64,000 bases of DNA from Balaenoptera acutorostrata (GCF_949987535.1 NW_026646037.1:153042-217041), one strand, 5' to 3'. Shown: positions 1-11,069, numbered from the stretch's first letter. Notes: generated from the letters alone by a model not told the origin. Made by a program: numbers and translations.

Positions 1-255
1 TACTCGTTAGGGTTAGGGTAGCGGTTAGGGTTAGGGTACGCGTTACGGTGAGGGTAGTTATTAAACCTATCACACTCTCTAGATACCCCTTAGCACGTAA
101 AGGAATATTATTTGGGGGTCCAGCCATGGAGAAGAGTTTAGACACTAGGAGAAGATAAGGAACACACCGATTATCACGAAATCACATTAGGATTCTCTTT
201 TTAACCTGTTCCTTAAAACACTAGTGCTTAGGAAATCTATTGGAGGCAGAAGCAG
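1..255 (+). repeat. Truncated first monomer
   Basis: The window opens inside a telomere-like arm, at a TACTCG hexamer, and runs to the end of that monomer's non-telomeric arm. It closely matches the sequence from 3777 (offset 3776), sharing TACTCG, a TAGCGG hexamer and the variant TTACGG near the arm's end. It is therefore the left-truncated counterpart of the monomer at 3610-4031, and the array extends to the left of the window. Confidence 0.9.
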
Positions 256-665
256 TCAAGGGTAGCTTAGGGTTAGGGTTAGGGTTAGGGTGAGGGTTAG
301 GGTACGGCTTAGGGTACGGGTTCGGGGAGGGGTTCGGGTAGGGCGTAGGGTTAGGGTTAGGGCTAGTGTTAGGGTTAGGGCTCGGTTTAGGGTACGGGTT
401 AGGATTAGGGTACGCGTTAGGGTTAGGGTAGGGGTTAGGGTTAGGGTACGCGTTAGGGTGAGGGTAGTTATTAAACCTATCCCACTCTCTAGATACCCCT
501 TAGCACGTAAAGGAATATTATGTGGGGGTCCAGCCATGGAGAAGAGTTTAGACACGAGGAGAAGATAAGGAACACACCCATTATCAAGAAATCACATTAG
601 GATTCTCTTTTTAACCTGTTCCTTAAAACACTAGTGCTTAGGAAATCTATTGGAGGCAGAAGCCG
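256..665 (+). repeat. 410-bp monomer lacking two hexamers
   Basis: In this monomer the GTAGGG hexamer (14th of the arm) is followed directly by two TTAGGG units and CTAGTG. The TATGGG unit and one TTAGGG are missing, a loss of exactly 12 bp. It also carries GTGGGGG in place of the usual TTGGGGG before GTCCAGCC. The same two features recur at 4032-4441, which identifies that monomer as its duplicate. Confidence 0.9.
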
Positions 666-3600
666 TCAAGGGTAGCTTAGGGTTAGGGTTAGGGTTAGGG
701 TGAGGGTTAGGGTACGGCTTAGGGTACGGGTTCGGGGAGGGGTTCGGGTAGGGCGTAGGGTATGGGTTAGGGTTAGGGTTAGGGCTAGTGTTAGGGTTAG
801 GGCTCGGTTTAGGCTACAGGTTAGGATTAGGGTACGCGTTAGGGTTAGGGTAGGGGTTAGGGTTAGTGTACGCGTTAGGGTGAGGGTAGTTATTAAACCT
901 ATCCCACTCTCTAGATACCCCTTAGCACGTACAGGAATATTATTGGGGGTCCAGCCATGGAGAAGAGTTTAGACACTAGGAGAAGATAAGGAACACACCC
1001 ATTATCACGAAATCACATTAGGATTCTCTTTTTAACCTGTTCCTTAAAACACTAGTGCTTAGGAAATCTATTGGAGGCAGAAGCCGTCAAGGGTAGCTTA
1101 GGGTTAGGGTTAGGGTTAGGGTGAGGGTTAGGGTATGGCTTAGGGTACGGGTTCGGGGAGGGGTTCGGGTAGGGCGTAGGGTATGGGTTAGGGTTAGGGT
1201 TAGGGTTAGTGTTAGGGTTAGGGCTCGGTTTAGGGTACGGGTTAGGATTAGGGTACCCGTTAGGGTTAGGGTAGGGGTTAGGGTTAGGGTACGCGTTAGG
1301 GTGGGGGTAGTTATTAAACCTATCACACTCTCTAGATACCCCTTAGCACGTAAAGGAATATTATTTGGGGGTCCAGACATGGAGAAGAGTTTAGACACTA
1401 GGAGAAGATAAGGAACACACCCATTATCACGAAATCACATTAGGATTCTCTTTTTAACATGTTCCTTAAAACACTAGTGCTTAGGAAATCTATTGGAGGC
1501 AGAAGCCGTCATGGGTAGCTTAGGGTTAGGGTTAGGGTTAGGGTGAGGGTTAGGGTACGGCTTAGGGTACGGGTTCGGGGAGGTGTTCTGGTAGGGCGTA
1601 GGGTATGGGTTAGGGTTAGGGCTAGTGTTAGGGTTAGGTCTCTGTTTAGGGTAAAGGTTAGGATTAGGGTACGCGTTAGGGTTAGGGTAGGGGTTACGGG
1701 TAGTGTACGCGTTAGGGTGAGGGTAGTTATTAAACCTATCCCACTCTCTAGATACCCCTTAGCACTTACAGGAATATTATTGGGGGTCCAGCCATGGAGA
1801 AGAGTTTAGACACTAGGAGAAGATAAGGAACACACCCATTATCACGAAATCACATTAGGATTCTCTTTTTAACCTGTTCCTTAAAACACTAGTGCTTAGG
1901 AAATCTATTGGAGGCAGAAGCAGTCAAGGGTAGCTTAGGGTTAGGGTTAGGGTTAGGGTGAGGGTTAGGGTATGGCTTAGGGTACGGGTTCGGGGAGGGG
2001 TTCGGGTAGGGCGTAGGGTATGTGTTAGGGTTAGGGTTAGGGTTAATGTTAGGGTTAGGGCTCGGTTTAGGGTACGGGTTAGGATTAGGGTACGCGTTAG
2101 GGTTAGGGCAGGGGTTAGGGTTAGGGTACGCGTTAGGGTGGGGATAGTTATTAAACCTATCACACTCTCTAGATACCCCTTAGCACGTAAAGGAATATTA
2201 TTTGGGGGTCCAGCCATGGAGAAGAGTTTAGACACGAGGAGAAGATAAGGAACACCCCCATTATCAAGAAATCACATTAGGATTCTCTTTTTAACCTGTT
2301 CCTTAAAACACTAGTGCTTAGGAAATCTATTGGAGGCAGAAGCAGTCAAGGGTAGCTTAGGGTTAGGGTTAGGGTTAGGGTGAGGGTTAGGGTACGGCTT
2401 ATGGTACGGGTTCGGGGAGGGGTTCGGGTAGGCCGTAGGGTATGGGTTAGGGTTAGGGTTAGGGTTAGTGTTAGGGTAAGGGCTCGGTTAAGGGTACGGG
2501 TTAGGATTAGGGTACGCGTTAGAGTTAGGGTAGTGGTTAGGGTTAGGGTACGGTTTAGGGTGAGGGTAGTTATTAAACCTATCACACTCTCTAGATACCC
2601 CTTAGCACGTAAAGGAATATTATTTGGGGGTCCAGCCATGGAGAAGAGTTTAGACACTAGGAGAAGATAAGAACACACCCATTATCAAGAAATCACAATA
2701 TCATTCTCTTTTTAAACTGTTCCTTAAAACACAAGTGCTTAGGAAATCTATTGGAGGCAGAAGCAGTCAAGGGTAGCTTAGGGTTAGGGTTAGGGTTAGG
2801 GTGAGGGTTAGGGTACGACTTAGGGTACAGGTTCTGGGAGGGGTTCGGGTAGGGCGTAGGCTATGGGTTAGGGTTAGGTTTAGGGTTAATGTTAGGGTTA
2901 GGGCTCGGTTTAGGGTACGGGTTAGGATTAGGGTGCGCGTTAGGGTTAGGGTAGGGGTTAGGGTTAGGGTATGTGATAGGGTGAGGTTAGTTATTAAACC
3001 TATCCCACTCTCTAGATACCCCTTAGCACGTAAAGGAATATTATTTGGGGGTCCAGCCATGGAGAAGAGTTTAGACACTAGGAGAAGATAAGAAACACAC
3101 CCATTCTCAAGAAATCACATTAGGATTCTCTTTTTAACCTGTTCCTTAAAACACTAGTGCTTAGGAAATCTATTGGAGGCAGAAGCCGTCAAGGGTAGCT
3201 TAGGGTTAGGGTTAGGGTTAGGGTGAGGGTTAGGGTACGGCTTACGATACGGGTTCGGGGAGGGGTTCGGGTAGGGCGTAGGGTATGGGTTAGGGTTAGG
3301 GTTAGGGCTAGTGTTAGGGTTAGGGCTCGGTTTAGGGTACGGGTTAGGATTAGGGTATGCGTTAGGGTTAGGGTAGGGGTTAGGGTTAGGATACGCGTTA
3401 GGGTGAGTGTAGTTATTAAACCTATCCCACTCTCAAATACCCCTTAGCACGGAAAGGAATATTATTTGGGGGTCCAGCCATGGAGAAGGGTTTAGACACT
3501 AGGAGAAGATAAGGAACACACCCATTATCAAGAAATCACAATATGATTCTCTTTTTAAACTGTTCCTTAAAACACTAGTGGTTAGGAAATCTATTGGAGG

Positions 3601-4031
3601 CAGAAGCAGTCAAGGGTAGCTTAGGGTTAGGGTTAGGGTTAGGGTGAGGGTTAGGGTACGGCTTAGGGTACGGGTTCGGTGAGGGGTTCGGGTAGGGCGT
3701 AGGCTATGGGTTAGGGTTAGGGTTAGGGTTAGTGTTAGGGTTAGGGCTCGGTTTAGGGTACGGGTTAGGATTAGGGTACTCGTTAGGGTTAGGGTAGCGG
3801 TTAGGGTTAGGGTACTCGTTACGGTGAGGGTAGTTATTAAACCTATCACACTCTCTAGATACCCCTTAGCACGTAAAGGAATATTATTTGGGGGTCCAGC
3901 CATGGAGAAGAGTTTAGACACTAGGAGAAGATAAGGAACACACCGATTATCACGAAATCACATTAGGATTCTCTTTTTAACCTGTTCCTTAAAACACTAG
4001 TGCTTAGGAAATCTATTGGAGGCAGAAGCAG

Positions 4032-4441
4032 TCAAGGGTAGCTTAGGGTTAGGGTTAGGGTTAGGGTGAGGGTTAGGGTACGGCTTAGGGTACGGGTTCG
4101 GGGAGGGGTTCGGGTAGGGCGTAGGGTTAGGGTTAGGGCTAGTGTTAGGGTTAGGGCTCGGTTTAGGGTACGGGTTAGGATTAGGGTACGCGTTAGGGTT
4201 AGGGTAGGGGTTAGGGTTAGGGTACGCGTTAGGGTGAGGGTAGTTATTAAACCTATCCCACTCTCTAGATACCCCTTAGCACGTAAAGGAATATTATGTG
4301 GGGGTCCAGCCATGGAGAAGAGTTTAGACACGAGGAGAAGATAAGGAACACACCCATTATCAAGAAATCACATTAGGATTCTCTTTTTAACCTGTTCCTT
4401 AAAACACTAGTGCTTAGGAAATCTATTGGAGGCAGAAGCCG
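4032..4441 (+). repeat. Duplicate of the 410-bp monomer at 256
   Basis: It has the same 12-bp (two-hexamer) loss and the same GTGGGGG variant as 256-665, at an offset of 3776. The following monomer at 4442 also matches 666. Its last bases read GCAGTCAAG instead of GCCGTCAAG, and the next monomer (4863) matches the one at 1924 rather than 1087. The nine-monomer duplicate therefore ends by recombination within or just after 4442-4862. Confidence 0.88.
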
Positions 4442-5706
4442 TCAAGGGTAGCTTAGGGTTAGGGTTAGGGTTAGGGTGAGGGTTAGGGTACGGCTTAGGG
4501 TACGGGTTCGGGGAGGGGTTCGGGTAGGGCGTAGGGTATGGGTTAGGGTTAGGGTTAGGGCTAGTGTTAGGGTTAGGGCTCGGTTTAGGCTACAGGTTAG
4601 GATTAGGGTACGCGTTAGGGTTAGGGTAGGGGTTAGGGTTAGTGTACGCGTTAGGGTGAGGGTAGTTATTAAACCTATCCCACTCTCTAGATACCCCTTA
4701 GCACGTACAGGAATATTATTGGGGGTCCAGCCATGGAGAAGAGTTTAGACACTAGGAGAAGATAAGGAACACACCCATTATCACGAAATCACATTAGGAT
4801 TCTCTTTTTAACCTGTTCCTTAAAACACTAGTGCTTAGGAAATCTATTGGAGGCAGAAGCAGTCAAGGGTAGCTTAGGGTTAGGGTTAGGGTTAGGGTGA
4901 GGGTTAGGGTATGGCTTAGGGTACGGGTTCGGGGAGGGGTTCGTGTAGGGCGTAGGGTATGGGTTAGGGTTAGGGTTAGGGTTAATGTTAGGGTTAGGGC
5001 TCGGTTTAGGGTACGGGTTAGGATTAGGGTACGCGTTAGGGTTAGGGCAGGGGTTAGGGTTAGGGTACGCGTTAGGGTGGGTGTAGTTATTAAACCTATC
5101 ACACTCTCTAGATACCCCTTAGCACGTAAAGGAATATTATTTGGGGGTCCAGCCATGGAGAAGAGTTTAGACACGAGGCGAAGATAAGGAACACCCCCAT
5201 TATCAAGAAATCACATTAGGATTCTCTTTTTAACCTGTTCCTTAAAACACTAGTGCTTAGGAAATCTATTGGAGGCAGAAGCAGTCAAGGGTAGCTTAGG
5301 GTTAGGGTTAGGGTTAGGGTGAGGGTTAGGGTACGGCTTATGGTACGGGTTCGGGGAGGGGTTCGGGTAGGCCGTAGGGTATGGGTTAGGGTTAGGGTTA
5401 GGGTTAGTGTTAGGGTTAGGGCTCGGTTAAGGGTACGGGTTAGGATTAGGGTACGCGTTAGAGTTAGGGTAGTGGTTAGGGTTAGGGTACGCTTTAGGGT
5501 GAGGGTAGTTATTAAACCTATCCCACTCTCTAGATACCCCTTAGCACGTAAAGGAATATTATTTGGGGGTCCAGCCATGGAGAAGAGTTTAGACACTAGG
5601 AGAAGATAAGGAACACACCCATTATCAAGAAATCACAATATGATTCTCTTTTTAAACTGTTCCTTAAAACACTAGTGCTTAGGAAATCTATTGGAGGCAG
5701 AAGCAG

Positions 5707-6128
5707 TCAAGGGTAGCTTAGGGTTAGGGTTAGGGTTAGGGTGAGGGTTAGGGTACGGCTTAGGGTACAGGTTCGGGGAGGGGTTTCGGTAGGGCGTAGG
5801 CTATGGGTTAGGGTTAGGTTTAGGGTTAGTGTTAGGGTTAGGGCTCGGTTTAGGGTACGGGTTAGGATTAGGGTATGCGTTAGGTTTAGGGTAGGGGTTA
5901 GGGTTAGGATACGCGTTAGGGTGAGTGTAGTTATTAAACCTATCCCACTCTCTAGATACCCCTTAGCACGTAAAGGAATATTATTTGGGGGTCCAGCCAT
6001 GGAGAAGGGTTTAGACACTAGGAGAAGGTAAGGAACACACCCATTATCAAGAAATCACAATATGATTCTCTTTTTAAACTGTTCCTTAAAACACTAGTGG
6101 TTAGGAAATCTATTGGAGGTAGAAGCAG
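5707..6128 (+). repeat. Chimeric monomer with a junction inside the telomere-like arm
   Basis: The left part carries markers of the monomer at 2767: CAGGTTC, GTAGGCTATGGG and TTAGGTTTAGGG. The right part carries markers of the next monomer at 3189: TATGCG, GGATACGCG, GAGTGTAG, GAAGGGTTTAG, CAATATGATTC and AGTGGTTAGG. The switch lies between about 5819 and 5876, inside the hexamer arm. This is what an unequal exchange that removed one monomer would leave behind. Confidence 0.85.
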
Positions 6129-6550
6129 TCAAGGGTAGCTTAGGGTTAGGGTTAGGGTTAGGGTGAGGTTTAGGGTACGGCTTAGGGTACGGGTTTGGGG
6201 AGGGTTTCGGGTAGGGCGTAGGGTATGGGTTAGGGTTAGGGTTAGGGTTAGTGTTAGGGTTAGGGCTCGGTTTAGGGTACGGGTTAGGATTAGGGTACTC
6301 GTTAGGGTTAGGGTAGCGGTTAGGGTTAGGGTACGCGTTACGGTGAGGGTAGTTATTAAACCTATCACACTCTCTAGATACCCCTTAGCACGTAAAGGAA
6401 TATTATTTGGGGCTCCAGCCATGGAGAAGAGTTTAGACACTAGGAGAAGATAAGGAACACACCCATTATCACAAAATCACATTAGGATTCTCTTTTTAAC
6501 CTGTTCCTTAAAACACTAGTGCTTAGGAAATCTATTGGAGGCAGAAGAAG

Positions 6551-6936
6551 TCAAGGGTAGCTTAGGGTTAGGGTTTGGGTTAGGGTGAGGGTTAGGGTAC
6601 GGCTTAGGGTACGGGTTCGGGGAGGGGTTCGGGTAGGGCGTAGGGTATGGGTTAGGGTTAGGTTTAGGGCTAGTTTTAGGGTTAGGGCTCGGTTTAGGGT
6701 ACGGGTTAGGATTAGGGTACGCGCTAGGGTTAGGGTAGTTATTAAACCTATCACACTTTCTAGATACCCCTTAACACATAAAGGAATATTATTTGGGGGT
6801 TCAGCCATGGAGAAGAGTTTAGACACGAGGAGAAGATAAGGAACACACCCATTATCAAGAAATCACATTAGGATTCTCTTTTTAACATGTTCCTTAAAAC
6901 ACTAGTGCTTAGGAAATCTATTGGAGGCACAAGCCG
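6551..6936 (+). repeat. 386-bp monomer lacking six hexamers
   Basis: After the CTAGGG and TTAGGG hexamers the arm goes directly to TAGTTA. Compared with the 422-bp form, 36 bp (six hexamers near the end of the arm) are absent. The non-telomeric arm is unusually diverged, with CTTTCTAGAT, CTTAACACATAAAGG and GGTTCAGCC. No second copy of this length variant occurs in the window. Confidence 0.9.
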
Positions 6937-8212
6937 TCAAGGGTAGCTTAGGGTTAGGGTTAGGTTTAGGGTGAGGGTTAGGGTACGGCTTAGGGTACGG
7001 GTTCGGGGAGGGGTTCGGGTAGGGCGTAGGGTATGGGTTAGGGTTAGGGTTAGGGCTAGTGTTAGGGTTAGGGCTCGGTTTAGGGTACAGGTTAGGATTA
7101 GGGTACGCGTTAGGGTTAGGGTAGGGGTTAGGGTTAGTGTACGCGTTAGGGTGAGGGTAGTTATTAAACCTATCCCACTCTCTAGATAACCCTTAGCACG
7201 TACAGGAATATTATTGGGGGTCCAGCCATGGAGAAGAGTTTAGACACTAGGAGAAGATAAGGAACACACCCATTATCACGAAATCACATTAGGATTCTCT
7301 TTTTAACCTGTTCCTTAAAACACTAGTGCTTAGGAAATCTATTGGAGGCAGAAGCAGTCAAGGGTAGCTTAGGGTTAGGGTTAGGGTTAGGGTGAGGGTT
7401 AGGGTATGGCTTAGGGTACGGGTTCGGGGAGGGGTTCGGGTAGGGCGTAGGGTTAGGGTTAGGGTTAGGGTTAGGGTTAATGTTAGGGTTAGTGCTCGGT
7501 TTAGGGTACGGGTTAGGATTAGGGTACGCGTTAGGGTTAGGGCAGGGGTTAGGGTTAGGGTACGCGTTAGGGTGGGGGTAGTTATTAAACCTATCACACT
7601 CTCTAGATACCCCTTAGCACGTAAAGGAATATTATTTGGGGGTCCAGCCATGGAGAAGAGTTTAGACACGAGGAGAAGATAAGGAACACCCCCATTATCA
7701 AGAAATCACATTAGGATTCTCTTTTTAACCTGTTCCTTAAAACACTAGTGCTTAGGAAATCTATTGGAGGCAGAAGCAGTCAAGGGTAGCTTAGGGTTAG
7801 GGTTAGGGTTAGGGTGAGGGTTAGGGTACGGCTTAGGGTACGGGTTCGGGGAGGGGTTCGGGTAGGCCGTAGGGTATGGGTTAGGGTTAGGGTTAGGGTT
7901 AGTGTTAGGGTTAGGGCTCGGTTAAGGGTACGGGTTAGGATTAGGGTACGCGTTAGTGTTAGGGTAGTGGTTAGGGTTAGGGTACGCTTTAGGGTGAGTG
8001 TAGTTATTAAACCTATCCCACTCTCTAGATACCCCTTATCACGTAAAGGAATATTATTTGGGGGTCCAGCCATGGAGAAGAGTTTAGACACTAGGAGAAG
8101 ATAAGGAACACACCCATTATCAAGAAATCACAATATGATTCTCTTTTTAAACTGTTCCTTAAAACACTAGTGCTTAGGAAATCTATTGGAGGCAGAAGCA
8201 GTCAAGGGTAGC

Positions 8213-8428
8213 TTAGGGTTAGGGTTAGGGTTAGGGTGAGGGTTAGGGTACGGCTTAGGGTACGGGTTCGGGGAGGGTTTCGGGTAGGGCGTAGGGTATG
8301 GGTTAGGGTTAGGGTTAGGGTTAGTGTTAGGGTTAGGGCTCGGTTTAGGGTACGGGTTAGGATTAGGGTACTCGTTAGGGTTAGGGTAGGGGTTAGGGTT
8401 AGGGTACGCGTTAGGGTGAGGGTAGTTA
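8213..8428 (+). repeat. Telomere-like arm: 36 in-register hexamers
   Basis: The arm reads as 36 hexamers with no slip. Units 1-4 are TTAGGG, 5 is TGAGGG, 7 TACGGC, 9 TACGGG, 10 and 12 TTCGGG, 13 TAGGGC, 14 GTAGGG, 15 TATGGG, 22 CTCGGT, 24 TACGGG, 25 TTAGGA, 30 TAGGGG, 33 TACGCG, 35 TGAGGG and 36 TAGTTA; most of the rest are TTAGGG. By my count about nine positions match YTAGGGTTR, the known recognition site of TRF1/TRF2-type Myb domains. CpG-containing units are concentrated at fixed positions. The G-rich strand has many GGG runs and could form G-quadruplexes, which is an inference. Most other arms in the window keep this order of units. Confidence 0.93.
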
Positions 8429-8623
8429 TTAAACCTATCACACTCTCTAGATACCACTTAGCACGTAAAGGAATATTATTTGGGGGTCCAGCCATGGAGA
8501 AGAGTTTAGACACTAGGAGAAGATAAGGAACACACCCATTATCACGAAATCATATTAGGATTCTCTTTTTAACCTGTTCCTTAAAACACTAGTGCTTAGG
8601 AAATCTATTGGAGGCAGAAGCAG
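8429..8623 (+). repeat. Non-telomeric arm of the monomer
   Basis: This is the 195-bp conserved part following the hexamers, from TTAAACCTATC to GGCAGAAGCAG. It holds one XbaI-type TCTAGA, one NcoI-type CCATGG and one SpeI-type ACTAGT in nearly every monomer, so the period is visible by eye. The most informative variable spots are CACGAAATC/CAAGAAATC, CACATTAGGATT/CACAATATGATT/CACAATGTGATT, AACCTG/AACATG/AAACTG, and GTGCTTAGG/GTGGTTAGG. They vary in linked combinations and define monomer subfamilies. I recognise no known element, promoter or RNA gene in it. Confidence 0.9.
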
Positions 8624-9373
8624 TCAAGGGTAGCTTAGGGTTAGGGTTAGGGTTAGGGTGAGGGTTAGGGTACGGCTTAGGGTACGGGTTCGGGGAGGGG
8701 TTCGGGTAGGGCGTAGGGTATGGGTTAGGGTTAGGGTTAGGGCTAGTGTTAGGGTTAGGGCTCGGTTTAGGGTACGGGTTAGGATTAGGGTACGTGCTAG
8801 GGTTAGGGTACGGGTTAGGGTTAGGGTACGCGATAGGGTGAGGTTAGTTATTAAACCTATCCCACTCTCTAGATACCCCTTAGTACGTAAAGGAATATTA
8901 TTTGGGGGTCCAGCCATGGAGAAGTGTTTAGACACTAGGAGAAGATAAGGAACACACCCATTATCAAGAAATCACATTAGGATTCTCTTTTTAACCTGTT
9001 CCTGAAAACACTAGTGCTTAGGAAATCTATTGGAGGCAGAAGCAGTCAAGGGTAGCTTAGGGTTAGGGTTAGGGTTAGGGTGAGGGTTACGGTATGGCTT
9101 AGGGTACGGGTTCGGGGAGGGGTTCGGGTAGGGCGTAGGGTATGTGTTAGGGTTAGGGTTAGGGTTAGTGTTAGGGTTAGGGCTCGGTTTAGGGTACGGG
9201 TTAGGATTAAGGTACGCGTTAGGGTTAGGGTATGGGTTATGGTTAGGGTACGCGTTAGGGTGGGGGTAGTTATTAAACCTATCACACTCTCTAGATACCC
9301 CTTAGCACGTCAAGGACTATTATTTGGGGGTCCAGCCATGGAGAAGAGTTTAGACACGAGGAGAAGATAAGGA

Positions 9374-9420
9374 ACACACCCATTATCAAGAAATCACAAT
9401 GTGATTCTCTTTTTAAACTG
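9374..9420. other. Short palindrome in one monomer subfamily
   Basis: Monomers of the CACAATGTG subfamily contain ATCACA-A-TGTGAT, a perfect 6-bp inverted repeat around one base, at about 9388-9400. It is absent from the common subfamily (ATCACATTAGGAT) and damaged in the CACAATATG subfamily. It recurs near 24800, 25640, 29226 and at the matching sites of copies B and C. It may be a protein site or chance; nothing else supports a function. Confidence 0.45.
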
Positions 9421-10731
9421 TTACTTAAAACACTAGTGCTTAGGAAATCTATTGGAGGCAGAAGCCGTCAAGGGTAGCTTAGGGTTAGGTTAGGGTTAGG
9501 GTGAGGGTTAGGGTACGGTTTAGGGTACGGGTTCAGGGAGGGGTTCGGGTAGGGCGTAGGGTATGGGTTAGGGTTAGGGTTAGAGTTAGTGTTAGGGTTA
9601 GGGCTCGGTTTAGGATACGGGTTAGGATTAGGGTACGCGCTAGGGTTAGGGTATGGGTTAGGGTTAGGGTACGCGTTAGGGTGAGGGTAGTTATTAAACC
9701 TATCACACTCTCTAGATACCCCTTAGCACATAAAGGAATATTATTTGGGGGTCCAGCCATGGAGAAGAGTTTAGACACGAGGAGAAGACAAGGAACACAC
9801 CCATTATCAAGAAATCACATTAGGATTCTCTTTTTAACATGTTCCTTAAAACACTAGTGCTTAGGAAATCTATTGGAGGCAGAAGCCATCAAGGGTAGCT
9901 TAGGGTTAGGGTTAGGGTTAGGTTGAGGGTTAGGGTACGGCTTAGGGTACGGGTTCGGGGAGGTGTTCGGGTAGGGCGTAGGGTATGGGTTAGGGTTAGG
10001 GTTAGGGCTAGAGTTAGGGTTAGGGCTCGGTTTAGGGTACAGGTTAGGATTAGGGTACGCGTTAGGGTTAGGGTAGGGGTTAGGGTTAGTGTACGCGTTA
10101 GGGTGAGGGTAGTTATTAAACCTATCCCACTCTCTAGATACCCCTTAGCACGTACAGGAATATTATTGGGGTTCCAGCCATGGAGAAGAGTTTACACACT
10201 AGGAGAAGATAAGGAACACACCCATTATCACGAAATCACATTAGGATTCTCTTTTTAACCTGTTCCTTAAAACACTAGTGCTTAGGAAATCTATTGGAGG
10301 CAGAAGCAGTCAAGGGTAGCTTAGTGTTAGGGTTAGGGTTAGGGTGAGGGTTAGGGTACGGCTTAGGGTACGGGTTCGGGGAGGGTTTCGGGTAGGGCGT
10401 AGGGTATGGGTTAGGGTTAGGGTTAGGGTTAGTGTTAGGGTTAGGGCTCGGTTTAGGGTACGGGTTAGGATTAGGGTACTCGATAGGGTTAGTGTAGCGG
10501 TTAGGGTTAGGGTACACGTTAGGGTGAGGGTAGTTATTAAACCTATCCCACTCTCTAGATACCCCTTAGCACGTAAAGGAATATTATTTGGGGGTCCAGC
10601 CATGGAGAAGAGTTTAGACACGAGGAGAAGATAAGGAACACACCCATTATCAAGAAATCACATTAGGATTCTCTTTTTAACCTGTTCCTTAAAACACTAG
10701 TGCTTAGGAAATCTATTGGAGGCAGAAGCCG

Positions 10732-11069
10732 TCAAGGGTAGCTTAGGGTTAGGGTTAGGGTTAGAGTTAGTTTTAGGGTTAGGGCTCGGTTTAGGGTAGG
10801 GGTTAGGATTAGGGTACGCGCTAGGGTTTGGGTAGGGGTTAGGGTTAGGGTACGCGTTAGGGTGAGGTTAGTTATTAAACCTATCACACTCTCTAGATAC
10901 CCCTTAGCACATAAAGGAATATTATTTGGGGGTCCAGCCATGGAGAAGAGTTTAGACACGAGGAGAAGATAAGGAACACACCCATTATCAAGAAATCACA
11001 TTAGGATTCTCTTTTTAACATGTTCCTTAAAACACTAGTGCTTAGGAAATCTATTGGAGGCAGAAGCCG
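10732..11069 (+). repeat. 338-bp monomer lacking 14 hexamers (copy A)
   Basis: The arm begins with TTAGGG units, then TTAGAG and TTAGTT, and goes directly to the second half of the usual order. Fourteen consecutive hexamers, including the TTCGGG/GAGGGG core, are missing (84 bp). The same deletion sits at the same HOR position in copies B and C, so it predates amplification of the HOR and is a landmark for aligning copies. Confidence 0.93.

Larger units (their letters stand above)
1..8201 (+). repeat. Proximal block of diverged, locally duplicated monomers
   Basis: This block holds the edge fragment and 19 monomers starting at 256, 666, 1087, 1509, 1924, 2346, 2767, 3189, 3610, 4032, 4442, 4863, 5285, 5707, 6129, 6551, 6937, 7358 and 7780. 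It does not follow the order of the large HOR that starts at 8202. It carries its own shorter periodicities. Positions 1 to about 1080 recur from 3777 (offset 3776, nine monomers). The monomers at 1924 and 2346 recur at 4863 and 5285 (offset 2939, seven monomers). Those at 4863 and 5285 recur at 7358 and 7780 (offset 2495, six monomers). The offsets disagree because whole monomers were gained or lost between copies. It looks like an older, less homogenised part of the array. Confidence 0.85.
8202..8623 (+). repeat. Reference 422-bp monomer, first of the HOR
   Basis: Its structure is an 11-bp lead (TCAAGGGTAGC), 36 hexamers from 8213 to 8428, then a 195-bp non-telomeric arm from 8429 to 8623. 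It matches 30140-30561 and 49562-49983 and carries the marker GATACCACTTAGC, where most monomers have GATACCCCTTAGC. The marker pinpoints the start of each HOR copy. The nearest relative in the proximal block is the monomer at 6129. Confidence 0.95.

Noticed and set aside
6551..6620. Plant-type TTTAGGG telomere repeats
   Set aside because: Strings such as GGTTTAGGG come from TTAGGT or CTCGGT hexamers followed by TTAGGG. The register stays at 6 bp, so they are substitutions and not heptamer repeats.
8260..8300. CENP-B box-like sequence in the TTCGGGGAGGGGTTCGGG region
   Set aside because: The spacing and the required central A of the NTTCGNNNNANNCGGGN consensus are not met on either strand in the units I checked.
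8167..8457. Pro-Asn-Tyr-rich minus-strand frames resembling repetitive surface proteins
   Set aside because: This is the CCTAAC phase of the same hexamers. Its ends fall in fixed places of the satellite monomer, so resemblance to low-complexity proteins is compositional.
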